Shown: positions 9,987 through 18,195, counted from the first letter of the stretch. The stretch: 64,000 nt of DNA from a bacterium (GCA_004562765.1 SFRL01000001.1:1-64000); one strand, 5' to 3'. Notes: generated by a model from the sequence alone, not told the origin. Numbers and translations: made by a program.

Positions 9987-10541
9987 TTATACGGTAAGGA
10001 TCTCTTTTGTCTTTTCCTCAACTGCTTTATCTACATTCGCAATGTATTTATCCGTAAGCTTCTGCAGTGAATCCTCAAGGTCTTTGATCTCATCCTCAGA
10101 GATATCCTCAGTCTTTGAGAGCTTCTTAAACGCATCATTACCGTCACGGCGAATGTTCCGGATCGCAACCTTTGCGTTCTCGCCCTTCTTCTTTACATCC
10201 TTTGCCAGATCCTTACGACGCTCCTCTGTCAGTTCAGGGAATACCAGACGGATCACTTTTCCGTCATTCGTAGGATTAATGCCGAGATCAGAAGTCATGA
10301 TCGCTTTTTCGATCTCCTTTACCATAGATGCCTCCCACGGCTGGATCTGTATCATGCGGGGCTCCGGTACATTCACATTTGCAACCTGCTGGATCGGTGT
10401 CGGTGTGCCGTAATAGTCTACACGCAGTTTATCAAGTACATGCGGATTCGCACGGCCTGCACGGATTCCTCCATACTCCTCAGACAGATTGTTCATGGTC
10501 TTCTGCATTTTTTCCTCATAAATGTTTAATCTCTCATCCAT
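9987..10541 (-). CDS. frr: Ribosome recycling factor
   Basis: RRF works with EF-G to split the post-termination ribosome. The 184-residue length and the opening pattern (KMQKTMNNLSEEYGGIRAGR) are typical, as are the middle motifs TPIQQVANVNVPEPRMIQIQ and ELTEERRKDLAK. The ATG has AGGAGGG 8 bases upstream. It follows pyrH by 21 bases, the usual arrangement, and uppS begins about 60 bases after its stop. Confidence 0.98.
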   Translation of the reverse strand: MDERLNIYEEKMQKTMNNLSEEYGGIRAGRANPHVLDKLRVDYYGTPTPIQQVANVNVPEPRMIQIQPWEASMVKEIEKAIMTSDLGINPTNDGKVIRLVFPELTEERRKDLAKDVKKKGENAKVAIRNIRRDGNDAFKKLSKTEDISEDEIKDLEDSLQKLTDKYIANVDKAVEEKTKEILTV

Positions 10542-10562
10542 AGCAATTACCCTCCTGAATTA

Positions 10563-11258
10563 TTACACGGTAACGATCGTTCCGTTAAATTTGCCGTTCA
10601 CTGCATTTACGATACTATTTTCTTCATTCAAAGCAAATACATACATCGGCATATGATTTTCCATACACATCACAGATGCAGTCATATCCACCACTGCAAG
10701 CTTCTTCTCAATAACCTCCTCTATGGAGATGGTATCATACTTCTTTGCGTTCGGATTCATCTTCGGATCGCTGTCATACACACCATCGATCGCCTTTGCC
10801 AGATAAATACCGTCCGCCTCGATCTCGATCGCGCGCAACGTTGTTCCGGTATCTGTTGAAAAATACGGATGTCCGGTACCGCCTGCGAAAAAGACTACCA
10901 TTCCCTTCGCAAAATATTTGTTCGCCCGATCCTTTGAAAACAGCTTTGTAAAGCTGCCGCACTCAAAAGGCGTGAGCACATTGGTCATCATACCCTCTGA
11001 ACGAAAGATCTCCGAAACATAAATACAGTTCATGACCGTTGCCAGCATGCCGATCTGATCTGCCTTCGTGCGATCGATCGTATTGCTGGTGCGTCCGCGC
11101 CAGAAGTTACCGCCTCCGATGACGATTCCGACCTCTACGCCTGCATCCACGATCTGCTTCACCTGCTTTGCAACACCTACGACTGTTGCCTCATCAAATC
11201 CAAAGCCCTTGTTTCCGGAAATTGCTTCGCCGCTCAGTTTTAAAAGGATTCGCTTCAT
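10563..11258 (-). CDS. pyrH: UMP kinase (uridylate kinase)
   Basis: PyrH phosphorylates UMP to UDP and belongs to the amino-acid-kinase fold, unlike eukaryotic UMP kinases. The N-terminus RILLKLSGEAISG is the phosphate-binding segment, and GIVIGGGNFWRG follows. FFAGGTGHPYFSTDT is the nucleotide-binding loop. Length of 231 residues is normal. The ATG follows a GGGAGAAC site. In most bacteria pyrH directly follows rpsB-tsf. Here five unrelated genes and two intrinsic terminators lie between tsf and pyrH, and the gene is expressed behind a bactofilin. Confidence 0.98.
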   Translation of the reverse strand: MKRILLKLSGEAISGNKGFGFDEATVVGVAKQVKQIVDAGVEVGIVIGGGNFWRGRTSNTIDRTKADQIGMLATVMNCIYVSEIFRSEGMMTNVLTPFECGSFTKLFSKDRANKYFAKGMVVFFAGGTGHPYFSTDTGTTLRAIEIEADGIYLAKAIDGVYDSDPKMNPNAKKYDTISIEEVIEKKLAVVDMTASVMCMENHMPMYVFALNEENSIVNAVNGKFNGTIVTV

Positions 11259-11305
11259 ATGGTCTGTTCTCCCTGCCAGTCTGTTTGATAGTTGGTTTGT
11301 TCTGT

Positions 11306-12454
11306 TTATTTACTCTTTGTGAAAAGGCTCTCAACATCCACATCAGAGTAGCACTGTGAGCAGAAGCCCTCGATCACTGCACCGTTATTGATCTGTACAG
11401 AGCGGGATTTGATATTACCCATGATCACTGCTGATGTATCTACAACTACAGGTCCCTGAACATCAATGTCACCCTTTACCGCACCTGCAATAACAGCTGA
11501 TGTAGCGGTGATATTTCCGATGATCACAGAACCAAGACCAACCTTCACGGTACCGGAGCTGACAACCTCGCCCTCAATATGAGCCGCATCTGCAAAGAAC
11601 TCAGAAGACGCGCTGTTTCCAATGACAGAACCGATTACGGTCAGCTTACCGTTACACTTGATGTCGCCTTCGATCTTTCCTTCGATCTCAAAGGAGCCGG
11701 TCGTCTCCATATTACCCTTGATGCTTGTGCCTGCAGTGATAACGGAAACCTCGTCGGTCACCTCACTGTTTGCTGTAGCTGCTGTTGTCTCTACTGTTGC
11801 TTCTGCGGTTGCCTCAGCTGCTGTTACTGTTGTATCCATTGTATCCATTGATTTTTCCTCCTTCATGATATCTTTTCTGTATGTGTTTTCAAGTTCGACC
11901 TCCATCTGCGCATCGATCTGTGCGTAAACGTCGGGCTCATCCGCCTCTTCCTTTACCTCAGGCTCTGCCTGAAGTTCAGGTACAGACTCCGGTTCAGGTT
12001 CAACCTCTGCTTCAGGTTCTGCCTCTGCTTCAGGTTCAACCTCAGATTCGGGTTCAACCTCTGTTCCAGATTCTGCTTCAGGCTCAGCTTCCTCCTGCAT
12101 CTCCGATTCCTTCTTGATTTCATCAAACGCCACAGCAGACTCCTCCGCAGTTGTTTCTTCCAAAGGCAGCTCTTGTAATATCTCCGGTTCTTCTGCTTCC
12201 TCCTGGAGTTCCGGTTCTGCCTCATCCAGCGGACGAAGCTCAGGTTCGGACTGCACCATTGCTGACGCCGTCTGACTTGATTTTTTCTCCACCTGCTCAA
12301 GCAGACCATCCAGTTTGGACAATTCCTGCTCGACATCCAGCTCGTTATCCAGCGTGTTTACCTGAATCTCATCTTCTTCGGTAAAATCATCACCGGGCAA
12401 AAGTTCATTCAGAGCCTGAGAAAAATCATCCTTAAAGTCCTTGAAAAATCCCAT
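11306..12454 (-). CDS. Bactofilin-domain polymer-forming protein with long acidic N-terminal region
   Basis: The C-terminal third (about residues 235-365) is a bactofilin domain. It is a run of short beta-helix turns rich in G, I and V, for example TAGTSIKGNMETTGSFEIEG, KVGLGSVIIGNITATSAV and GDIDVQGPVVVDTSAVIMGN. Bactofilins self-assemble into cytoskeletal filaments that scaffold wall enzymes or, in some species, affect motility. The first 200 residues are unusual. A short start (MGFFKDFKDDFSQALNELLPG) is followed by a strongly acidic, repetitive Glu/Pro/Ala tract and then a Thr/Ala-rich linker. The usual domain is only about 110-150 residues, so this is a large extension. It follows a polysaccharide deacetylase gene by 30 bases and precedes pyrH by 47, with no terminator on either side. 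Its role here is inferred from the family. Confidence 0.85.
   Translation of the reverse strand: MGFFKDFKDDFSQALNELLPGDDFTEEDEIQVNTLDNELDVEQELSKLDGLLEQVEKKSSQTASAMVQSEPELRPLDEAEPELQEEAEEPEILQELPLEETTAEESAVAFDEIKKESEMQEEAEPEAESGTEVEPESEVEPEAEAEPEAEVEPEPESVPELQAEPEVKEEADEPDVYAQIDAQMEVELENTYRKDIMKEEKSMDTMDTTVTAAEATAEATVETTAATANSEVTDEVSVITAGTSIKGNMETTGSFEIEGKIEGDIKCNGKLTVIGSVIGNSASSEFFADAAHIEGEVVSSGTVKVGLGSVIIGNITATSAVIAGAVKGDIDVQGPVVVDTSAVIMGNIKSRSVQINNGAVIEGFCSQCYSDVDVESLFTKSK
11940..12110 (-). repeat. Imperfect repeats encoding the acidic Glu-Pro/Ala tract of the bactofilin gene
   Basis: This stretch of the bactofilin gene is built from short repeated hexamer-like units (plus-strand GGTTCAACCTC, TGCTTCAGG and similar). 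They encode alternating Glu with Pro, Ala or Val over about 50 residues. The repeats are degenerate at the nucleotide level. Such tracts tend to change length by slippage. Confidence 0.6.
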
Positions 12455-12484
12455 ATTTATCCTCCGTATTGATTTTGTTTTCTG

Positions 12485-13486
12485 CTAGCTGAGGTTGTGA
12501 TGAATCACCGGCGCATCTTCCGTGATCGGAAGGATCTCTGCGTCCATTTCCTCCAGCTTCTGCAGTATTTTTTCTAATGCTTCCACGGTAGAGTCCTTCT
12601 CGGCAGCATCATGCATCAAAACAACCGAATATTTGTATTTCACAACATCCGTCATCACATTCTGCACCAGCTCATCCGCGGTATATATCTGAGAAGTTGC
12701 ATCCCCACATACAACATTCCAGTCATAATAAGTCATTCCCTGTTCACCCAGATAATCAATAAATTCATTCATATCCGTGTTGCTGACCTGATTGGAGCTG
12801 CCGCCCGGAAAGCGGTAAAACTGACATTTCACACCTGTCGTGTCCTCCAAAAAGTCATGCAGTTTTGTGAAGTCCGCAGAAAAAGTGTCCACAGACTCAT
12901 AGATCGTGCTGTATTTATGTGAATAGGAATGCATGCCAAGCGTGTGACCATCTGCAACGATCTGCTCATACCACTGCTTTGCCTCATCGCCCTCTTTGCC
13001 CGTGACAAAAAAGGTAGCTTTCACACCGTGTTTCTTCAGAATATCCAGTATTTCCGGGGTATTCTCGCTGGGTCCGTCGTCAAAAGTCAGATATACGGTC
13101 ATCGGTTCGCCGTCCTTGCGAAGATTATCCTCTAATGCGATACAGTCACGCACCTTCTCGTTTGTTTCCGGACCGTCCTCCGCAGGTGTTTCGCCATCTG
13201 TATTCTCCGGATCATACGTCATATAGTCACCATCTGTTTCTGGTGAAGGTGCATTTGCCTCTGTCCTGACCTGCGTACTCTCAAGCATCTTCTCTGCCAG
13301 GATACCGATCTGATTCTGCAGAGAGGAAACTCGGATCAGCAGAAAAATGTTAAGTCCCATGCAAACCGTCATCCAGATCACGATAAAAAGTATGATCCCA
13401 GTCTTGATCCGGTTGATTCTCTGGCGGCGTGCACGCTGCTCCTTCAAGCCCTGCGGTGTACCCGGTTTTGTATTTGTATTGCTCAT
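12485..13486 (-). CDS. Membrane-anchored polysaccharide deacetylase (NodB-homology, CE4)
   Basis: This is a carbohydrate esterase 4 family protein, probably removing N-acetyl groups from peptidoglycan or another wall glycan outside the membrane. Residues 1-25 are basic. A single transmembrane helix follows at about 28-52 (GIILFIVIWMTVCMGLNIFL), then a low-complexity linker to about 125. The NodB domain then shows motif 1 VYLTFDDGPSENT, motif 2 HTLGMHSYSHK and the RFPGGSSN region. The carboxyl end has VVLMHDAAEK. The Asp-Asp and His-x3-His metal ligands are all present, so it looks active. It is first in the operon, with bactofilin next, which fits a scaffold-plus-wall-enzyme pair. Confidence 0.92.
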   Translation of the reverse strand: MSNTNTKPGTPQGLKEQRARRQRINRIKTGIILFIVIWMTVCMGLNIFLLIRVSSLQNQIGILAEKMLESTQVRTEANAPSPETDGDYMTYDPENTDGETPAEDGPETNEKVRDCIALEDNLRKDGEPMTVYLTFDDGPSENTPEILDILKKHGVKATFFVTGKEGDEAKQWYEQIVADGHTLGMHSYSHKYSTIYESVDTFSADFTKLHDFLEDTTGVKCQFYRFPGGSSNQVSNTDMNEFIDYLGEQGMTYYDWNVVCGDATSQIYTADELVQNVMTDVVKYKYSVVLMHDAAEKDSTVEALEKILQKLEEMDAEILPITEDAPVIHHNLS

Positions 13487-13529
13487 ATATCGTAATACTC
13501 CAAATTGATTTCATGTCATGATTAACTAC

Positions 13530-13538
13530 ATTCTACCA
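13530..13538 (-). promoter_or_regulatory. Candidate extended -10 promoter for the deacetylase-bactofilin-pyrH operon
   Basis: On the minus strand TGGTAGAAT matches an extended -10 element (TGn plus TAGAAT), about 44 bases before the deacetylase ATG. No good -35 hexamer is spaced correctly. The surrounding 130 bases are AT-rich and hold no gene. The preceding gene transcribed in this direction ends in a terminator at 13606-13645, so a promoter is needed somewhere in this gap. Confidence 0.4.
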
Positions 13539-13605
13539 TACTTTATGAAAATATTGTGTTAGAATTTTTGTAAATATTTTTGCTATTGTCTGATAATTTT
13601 TTCAT

Positions 13606-13645
13606 AAAAAACAAGCCCCCGCGCATTTCGCGTCAGGGGCTTGTT
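13606..13645 (-). terminator. Intrinsic terminator of the DUF6033-type gene
   Basis: A 10-bp perfect stem (AACAAGCCCC with GGGGCTTGTT) is followed on the minus strand by TTTTTT. It begins 13 bases after the stop of the gene at 13658-14434 and separates it from the deacetylase operon. Confidence 0.85.
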
Positions 13646-13657
13646 GAAAGTACTTTA

Positions 13658-14434
13658 TCAACCCTTAAAATCAATATGTCCTCCGACTGCCAGTTCCGCT
13701 TCGGTCATCACATTGTCACTCATGGAAGCATACGTCACATCCTGAATCTTTTTGATCAGCTCCTCGATCGAGTTGGCTGAAACGATCTCAATATCTTCAT
13801 CCCCAAAGATCCGATCTTCCTGATCCGTCTCATCTGCCTTGTCCGCTTTTTCTGTCCGGTTCTTATCCCGAAGCCTTTCCAGACGTTCCTCGTTTTCTTT
13901 CTTTGACGCCTTTTTCTTTGCCTCTTTCTTCTCAGCAGCCTTTTTCTCAATACGCTTCTGCTGTGCCTTTGCATTCGCTGCAGCATTTTTATCCACTGCC
14001 GCAAAGAAAGAAGATGCTCCGTTGTCGTTCACCTTGATGCCAAAGCCCTTCACACCCGCCGTATTTCCAAGACTCTTTGCAAGCTGCTCGATCTGGGCCT
14101 GTGCACCGCTCAGAATATCCTCGTATTTCTTGCGATACTCGGAGTCCGTTGCCATCTTCTCGATCTTTTCCTCATCGATCAGCACGATCGTCTTGTTCCT
14201 GTTCGCATACTGCGCAGCATTTGCCTCCGCATATTCCTTCTGATCCTTGCTGACTAAAATGAAATCATAATTTCCGTACTTTGCTTTCAGCTGCTCGTAA
14301 TACTTCGCGCCTTTTTCCGAAAGCTGCGGCTCACCGATCGTTTTGCCATTCACATTCGTCTTTTTCTGTGTGTTCTCCGCATAAGCTGTGGCCACGGTAT
14401 TTGACACATCTGCTGTTCCGACTGTTGTTCCCAT
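13658..14434 (-). CDS. DUF6033-like protein of unknown function, likely sigma-28 controlled
   Basis: The 258-residue protein has no signal peptide or membrane helix. Residues 25-120 contain a compact conserved-looking part (YYEQLKAKYGNYDFILVSKD and KTIVLIDEEKIEKMATD). A highly charged Lys/Glu/Ala coiled-coil stretch follows (about 160-205), then an acidic region and a C-terminal VGGHIDFKG. I believe this resembles DUF6033 proteins of Clostridia, from memory. The start is the ATG at 14434, preceded by AAGGAGGATATACAT. The longer frame from 14527 lacks a ribosome site. A strong sigma-28 promoter match lies about 100 bases upstream and a terminator follows. It therefore appears to be a single-gene flagellar-regulon transcript. 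The molecular function is unknown. Confidence 0.8.
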   Translation of the reverse strand: MGTTVGTADVSNTVATAYAENTQKKTNVNGKTIGEPQLSEKGAKYYEQLKAKYGNYDFILVSKDQKEYAEANAAQYANRNKTIVLIDEEKIEKMATDSEYRKKYEDILSGAQAQIEQLAKSLGNTAGVKGFGIKVNDNGASSFFAAVDKNAAANAKAQQKRIEKKAAEKKEAKKKASKKENEERLERLRDKNRTEKADKADETDQEDRIFGDEDIEIVSANSIEELIKKIQDVTYASMSDNVMTEAELAVGGHIDFKG

Positions 14435-14538
14435 ATGTATATCCTCCTTGAAATTTTGTTCGCGCGCAATTCCCTTCGCGCACGGATCCGTTTTACAACC
14501 GCCTGCATTTTGACAGCTGTTTTTCATGTATACTGGAT

Positions 14539-14566
14539 ATATCGGCTATGTCATGCACATTGTTTA
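14539..14566 (-). promoter_or_regulatory. Sigma-28 (FliA/SigD) promoter
   Basis: On the minus strand TAAA (14563-14566) is followed by 16 bases and GCCGATAT (14539-14546). This matches the Bacillus SigD consensus TAAA-N14-16-GCCGATAT exactly. It lies just after the XRE-AbrB gene stop and about 100 bases before the DUF6033-type ATG. The window encodes the cognate sigma factor at 19853-20620. Confidence 0.8.
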
Positions 14567-14599
14567 TAGTCGGCTTATCATATGGCAAAAGTCATCTTT

Positions 14600-15010
14600 T
14601 CAGCCGTTCCGGATCAGCCGCGGAAGGATGTCTTCTCCTTTCACGATCGCGATACCCTGCTCCTCGTCGCCAAGCACGATCAGCTGATCTCCCGCTTTGA
14701 TATCAAACACCTTTCTGGCTTTTGCCGGAATGACGATCTGTCCTTTTTCACCTACAGTTACGAGCCCAAAAACATGTTTTCCCTTCGGCGGTACGCCAAG
14801 GCCAAAAAAATCACTGCTCTCATATTTGACCAGATCGTCCAGCGTCACACCAAACAATTCTGCAAGCAGGGTACATTTGACAATATCCGGCAGGGATTCA
14901 CCTGTCTCCCACTTGGATAACGTCTGGCGTGATACACCAACCTTTTCCGCGAGCTCTTCCTGCGATAAATGATGAAGTTTTCGCAACTCTATCAAATTAT
15001 TGTGAAACAT
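14600..15010 (-). CDS. XRE-family helix-turn-helix regulator fused to an AbrB/SpoVT-like domain
   Basis: The 136-residue protein starts with an XRE/Cro helix-turn-helix (about residues 5-60, with LSQEELAEKVGVSRQTLSKW). It ends in a swapped-hairpin AbrB-type DNA-binding domain (about 80-130, with VGEKGQIVIPAKARKVFDIK). Both halves bind DNA in their families, so this is a transition-state-like regulator with two DNA-contacting modules. The ATG has GGGAGG 5 bases upstream. It lies 18 bases after the acyltransferase stop and is probably co-transcribed with it. Its targets are not known. The adjacent sigma-28 promoter is just downstream. Confidence 0.88.
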   Translation of the reverse strand: MFHNNLIELRKLHHLSQEELAEKVGVSRQTLSKWETGESLPDIVKCTLLAELFGVTLDDLVKYESSDFFGLGVPPKGKHVFGLVTVGEKGQIVIPAKARKVFDIKAGDQLIVLGDEEQGIAIVKGEDILPRLIRNG

Positions 15011-15028
15011 TTTTCCTCCCTGATGATT

Positions 15029-16120
15029 TCATGCCGCCTGCTTTGTCCGGTCAGTTTTCTTTTTTATGCCAAGTACACACCAACGCAGCAACGGTATCCT
15101 TGATACAATTTCATACAACAGCCATCCACCGCCAAATGCTGCCACGCCGCTGATCAGATATGTCGGCAGTGCCGGCATTTTCGTATATCTGTTCATCCAG
15201 TATGCCGCCGCTGCCAGCGCCAGATAGTGAAAAACATACAATCCGAAGCTCTTCTTCGTCATCCAGTCCGCAAATGCGTTTGTCCGGTCTCCCCAACGCT
15301 TCATGACAGCAAAGATCGCAAGTATCGCCATCCATCCGTAGGCAATCGAGAATGGACTGTTCACAACGGGTGCCTCTGCATAATTCTCTCCAAAATAGTA
15401 TGCGACGTACCCACATCCCAAAGCAACCGCCACCGCCGAAAGAATGAGCCAGTATTTACTCAATCGCTCCGTCACGGCATCATGTGCAAATACAAAATAA
15501 CCCAGCAGAAAACAAAAACCGTAAATTCCAAACCGATACACAGCGATAATCGGCGTATTCAGTATCTGCGCAGAAACCCATACCGGGACTACCAGTGCGA
15601 TCAAAATAATCGGATTCACCTTTTCACAAAGCTGATACAGTTTCCCCGTCTCAAATCTGCGGATCAGCGCCAGACCAACGGAAAAGATCCACAACATCTG
15701 TATGTACCACAAAACACCCGTTCCGGACACTGCCATGATCACATACAAGAACACTTTCGGAACACCGGATGCCATTTGCTCAAACGCACCGCCCATCGCC
15801 ATATTCAGATACCCCAGCATCCACTGAAAAACAAACAGACCGATGGTAGACGGCACCAGCAATTTTCTCGTTCTGGATGCAAGAAACTCCCGAATGGAAT
15901 GCTGTTCCAGATAATATCTGGAGCTCATACCGGAAACAACAAACAATATCACCATGAACCACGGATACAGGACATACTGTAAAGCATCCTGACACTGCAC
16001 CTCCTGAAACGGTCCGATCACACTCGCTGTCAGCACACTGTTATACATGTAGATCACATGATACAATACCACCAGAAGCACCGTGATCCAACGAATATTG
16101 TCTACATAATGTTTTCTCAT
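15029..16120 (-). CDS. Acyltransferase family 3 membrane protein (OafA-like)
   Basis: This integral membrane O-acyltransferase-like protein has 363 residues and about ten hydrophobic segments. The N-terminus YVDNIRWITVLLVVLYHVIY matches the family pattern, including the helix-1 Arg and the conserved His. Relatives move acetyl or other acyl groups onto surface polysaccharides. The sequence does not show the acceptor. The ATG follows AAAGGTGG. The gene has its own promoter and follows the tsf terminator. The XRE-AbrB gene is next in the transcript. Confidence 0.88.
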   Translation of the reverse strand: MRKHYVDNIRWITVLLVVLYHVIYMYNSVLTASVIGPFQEVQCQDALQYVLYPWFMVILFVVSGMSSRYYLEQHSIREFLASRTRKLLVPSTIGLFVFQWMLGYLNMAMGGAFEQMASGVPKVFLYVIMAVSGTGVLWYIQMLWIFSVGLALIRRFETGKLYQLCEKVNPIILIALVVPVWVSAQILNTPIIAVYRFGIYGFCFLLGYFVFAHDAVTERLSKYWLILSAVAVALGCGYVAYYFGENYAEAPVVNSPFSIAYGWMAILAIFAVMKRWGDRTNAFADWMTKKSFGLYVFHYLALAAAAYWMNRYTKMPALPTYLISGVAAFGGGWLLYEIVSRIPLLRWCVLGIKKKTDRTKQAA

Positions 16121-16152
16121 ACTTTTCCCACCTTTGCTATAATTTTTAACAC

Positions 16153-16181
16153 ATTATACAAGACAGGAAAGCATATGACCA
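16153..16181 (-). promoter_or_regulatory. Sigma-A type promoter for the acyltransferase gene
   Basis: On the minus strand TGGTCA (16176-16181), a 17-base spacer and a perfect TATAAT (16153-16158) precede the acyltransferase ATG by about 33 bases. The -35 matches 4 of 6. Confidence 0.6.
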
Positions 16182-16191
16182 CCATCTGATC

Positions 16192-16218
16192 TTAACAAAA
16201 TTCGCAAGAAATTGTTAA
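16192..16218. repeat. Inverted repeat upstream of the acyltransferase promoter
   Basis: TTAACAAAATT and AATTGTTAA form an imperfect palindrome with about 7 bases between the arms, 11 bases upstream of the -35 hexamer. The position and symmetry suit a regulator binding site, but no cognate is identified. Confidence 0.35.
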
Positions 16219-16278
16219 AATTTGTGGCAAAACTTACTGCGTCGTAATTTTATCACTGATCTGCATACTTTTTTATCG

Positions 16279-16317
16279 AAAAAGGAAGATGCCGTCCATC
16301 CGGACAGACATCTTCCT
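16279..16317 (-). terminator. Intrinsic terminator of rpsB-tsf
   Basis: GGAAGATG and CATCTTCC form the base of a GC-rich hairpin, with an inner GTCCG/CGGAC stem, followed on the minus strand by TTTTT. It begins 30 bases after the tsf stop. Confidence 0.88.
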
Positions 16318-16346
16318 CATAATCAGCATATTTATTTCAATGGATT

Positions 16347-17282
16347 TTATGCGTTCATCTGTGCAGCAACCTCTGCAGCGAAGTCCTCATTCTTCTTCTC
16401 AAGTCCCTCACCGGTCTCGAAACGTACAAACTTCTTAACCTTAATGGTTGCTCCAACTTCCTTGGAAAGCTGCTCGATATACTTGCCAACAGTCTGCTTT
16501 CCATCCTCAGCCTTTACATAAACCTGATCTACCAGACAGATCTCCTTTAACTCTTTGCTGACACGTCCCTCGATCATACCGTTGATCACTTTCTCAGGCT
16601 TCTGTGACTCCTTGGGATCGTTCATGATCTGAGCAAGTAAGATCTCTTTCTCATGTGCGATGTAATCAGCGCTTACCTCATCACGGGATACATACTTGGG
16701 AGATAAAGCTGCGATCTGCATTGCGATGTTCTTTAATCCCTCTTTTACCTCATCATTGACAACAGAGGTCTCAGCGTCAACGATAACACCGATTCTTCCG
16801 CCACCGTGTACATAGGTAACAACGCATCCGTTGGGCTCTGCAACCTTCTCAAAACGACGGATCTTTAAGTTCTCACCGATCACTGCAACCTTCTCTACCA
16901 GTGCCTCGGAAACAGTCTTGGAGCTGTCCTCGATCCACTGCTCTGCCATAAATGCATCCATATCTGCTGCGTTTGATGCAACTGCCTGCTTTGCAACAGA
17001 TGCTACGAATGTCTGGAAAGTCTCATTCTTTGCAACAAAGTCAGTCTCTGAGTTTACCTCTACGACTGCTGCGGTGTTGTCACCTTCAACTGCTACTGTA
17101 CAAAGACCCTCTGCGGCGATACGGCTTGCCTTCTTCTCAGCCTTAGCCTGTCCGTTCTTTCTTAAGAACTCTACAGCCTCGTCCATGTTTCCGTTGGTCT
17201 CGTTTAATGCTTTCTTACAATCCATCATACCTGCGCCGGTCATCTCGCGCAGTTCTTTTACCATTGCTGCTGTAATAGCCAT
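16347..17282 (-). CDS. tsf: Translation elongation factor Ts
   Basis: EF-Ts recharges EF-Tu with GTP. The N-terminal module MVKELREMTGAGMMDCKKAL is the family signature. The core contains NSETDFVAKNETFQ and a second dimerisation/core repeat. Length of 311 residues is normal. The ATG follows TTTGGAGG. It is co-transcribed with rpsB (32-base gap) and followed by an intrinsic terminator. The usual downstream partner pyrH is therefore on a different transcript. Confidence 0.98.
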   Translation of the reverse strand: MAITAAMVKELREMTGAGMMDCKKALNETNGNMDEAVEFLRKNGQAKAEKKASRIAAEGLCTVAVEGDNTAAVVEVNSETDFVAKNETFQTFVASVAKQAVASNAADMDAFMAEQWIEDSSKTVSEALVEKVAVIGENLKIRRFEKVAEPNGCVVTYVHGGGRIGVIVDAETSVVNDEVKEGLKNIAMQIAALSPKYVSRDEVSADYIAHEKEILLAQIMNDPKESQKPEKVINGMIEGRVSKELKEICLVDQVYVKAEDGKQTVGKYIEQLSKEVGATIKVKKFVRFETGEGLEKKNEDFAAEVAAQMNA

Positions 17283-17314
17283 CGATTTTTTCCTCCAAAT
17301 CTGTAGTCGTTATA

Positions 17315-18058
17315 TTATGCCTCTACTGCTTCTTCCTCAGCGACATCCTCGCCCTCGTAAACAGCATCTTCTGCTGCTCCCTGATTTGCCTCTACGACAG
17401 CATCTGCCATCTTGGAAACGATCAGCTTAACGGCACGGATTGCATCGTCATTACCGGGGATCACATAATCTAACTCCTCAGGATCACAGTTGGTATCAGC
17501 GATACCGATCAGGGGAATACCTAAGGTATGAGCTTCCTGCACGCAGATACGCTCCTTCTTGGGATCTACGATAAAGATTGCATCAGGGATCTTCTTCATC
17601 TCCTTGATACCACCAAGGTTCTTCTGCAGTTTCTCTAACTCTTTCTTCAGCGCGATAACCTCTTTCTTAGGGAGTACGTCAAATGTTCCGTCCTCCTGCA
17701 TGCGCTCGATATCTTTTAATCTCTTGATACGGCTCTGGATGGTCTTGAAGTTAGTAAGCATACCACCTAACCATCTCTCGTTTACATAGTACATTCCGCA
17801 ACGCTCTGCCTCAGTCTTGATGGCATCCTGAGCCTGCTTCTTGGTTCCTACGAAAAGAATGGTACCACCGTTTGCAGCGATGTCTGCAACTGCGTTGTAA
17901 GCCTCATCTACCTTTCCTACAGACTTCTGTAAGTCGATGATGTAGATACCATTACGCTCGGTGTAGATGTAGGGAGCCATTTTCGGGTTCCATCTTCTTG
18001 TCTGATGTCCAAAATGAACACCTGCCTCCAGTAACTGTTTCATTGTGATTACGCTCAT
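17315..18058 (-). CDS. rpsB: 30S ribosomal protein S2
   Basis: Ribosomal protein uS2, 247 residues. The N-terminal motif [20 protein letters not shown] and the second signature [20 protein letters not shown] are canonical. The start was set at the ATG at 18058, because CGGAGG lies 7 bases upstream. An in-frame ATG 72 bases earlier has no ribosome site and would add a non-family extension. It has its own promoter and a leader of about 100 bases, although it directly follows the flagellar cluster. Confidence 0.98.
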   Translation of the reverse strand: MSVITMKQLLEAGVHFGHQTRRWNPKMAPYIYTERNGIYIIDLQKSVGKVDEAYNAVADIAANGGTILFVGTKKQAQDAIKTEAERCGMYYVNERWLGGMLTNFKTIQSRIKRLKDIERMQEDGTFDVLPKKEVIALKKELEKLQKNLGGIKEMKKIPDAIFIVDPKKERICVQEAHTLGIPLIGIADTNCDPEELDYVIPGNDDAIRAVKLIVSKMADAVVEANQGAAEDAVYEGEDVAEEEAVEA

Positions 18059-18166
18059 TTTTTTACCTCCGTTTGGTTTGTTCTTCCACAGACCTCCCGC
18101 CACCGCTCCACCTTTCGGCACCAGAGCCATGATCCGCCTGTGTGTTTGTTAATCATAAGCTTTTCA

Positions 18167-18195
18167 AATATAACACAAGCGCCTGCATATTGCAA
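18167..18195 (-). promoter_or_regulatory. Sigma-A type promoter for rpsB-tsf
   Basis: TTGCAA (18190-18195), a 17-base spacer and TATATT (18167-18172) on the minus strand. The predicted start gives a leader of about 100 bases. The -35 lies inside an imperfect hairpin at 18177-18201. Confidence 0.65.

Noticed and set aside
18059..18130. Longer N-terminus for S2 from an upstream ATG
   Set aside because: No Shine-Dalgarno, not conserved in the family, and the canonical start has a good site. It is treated as leader.
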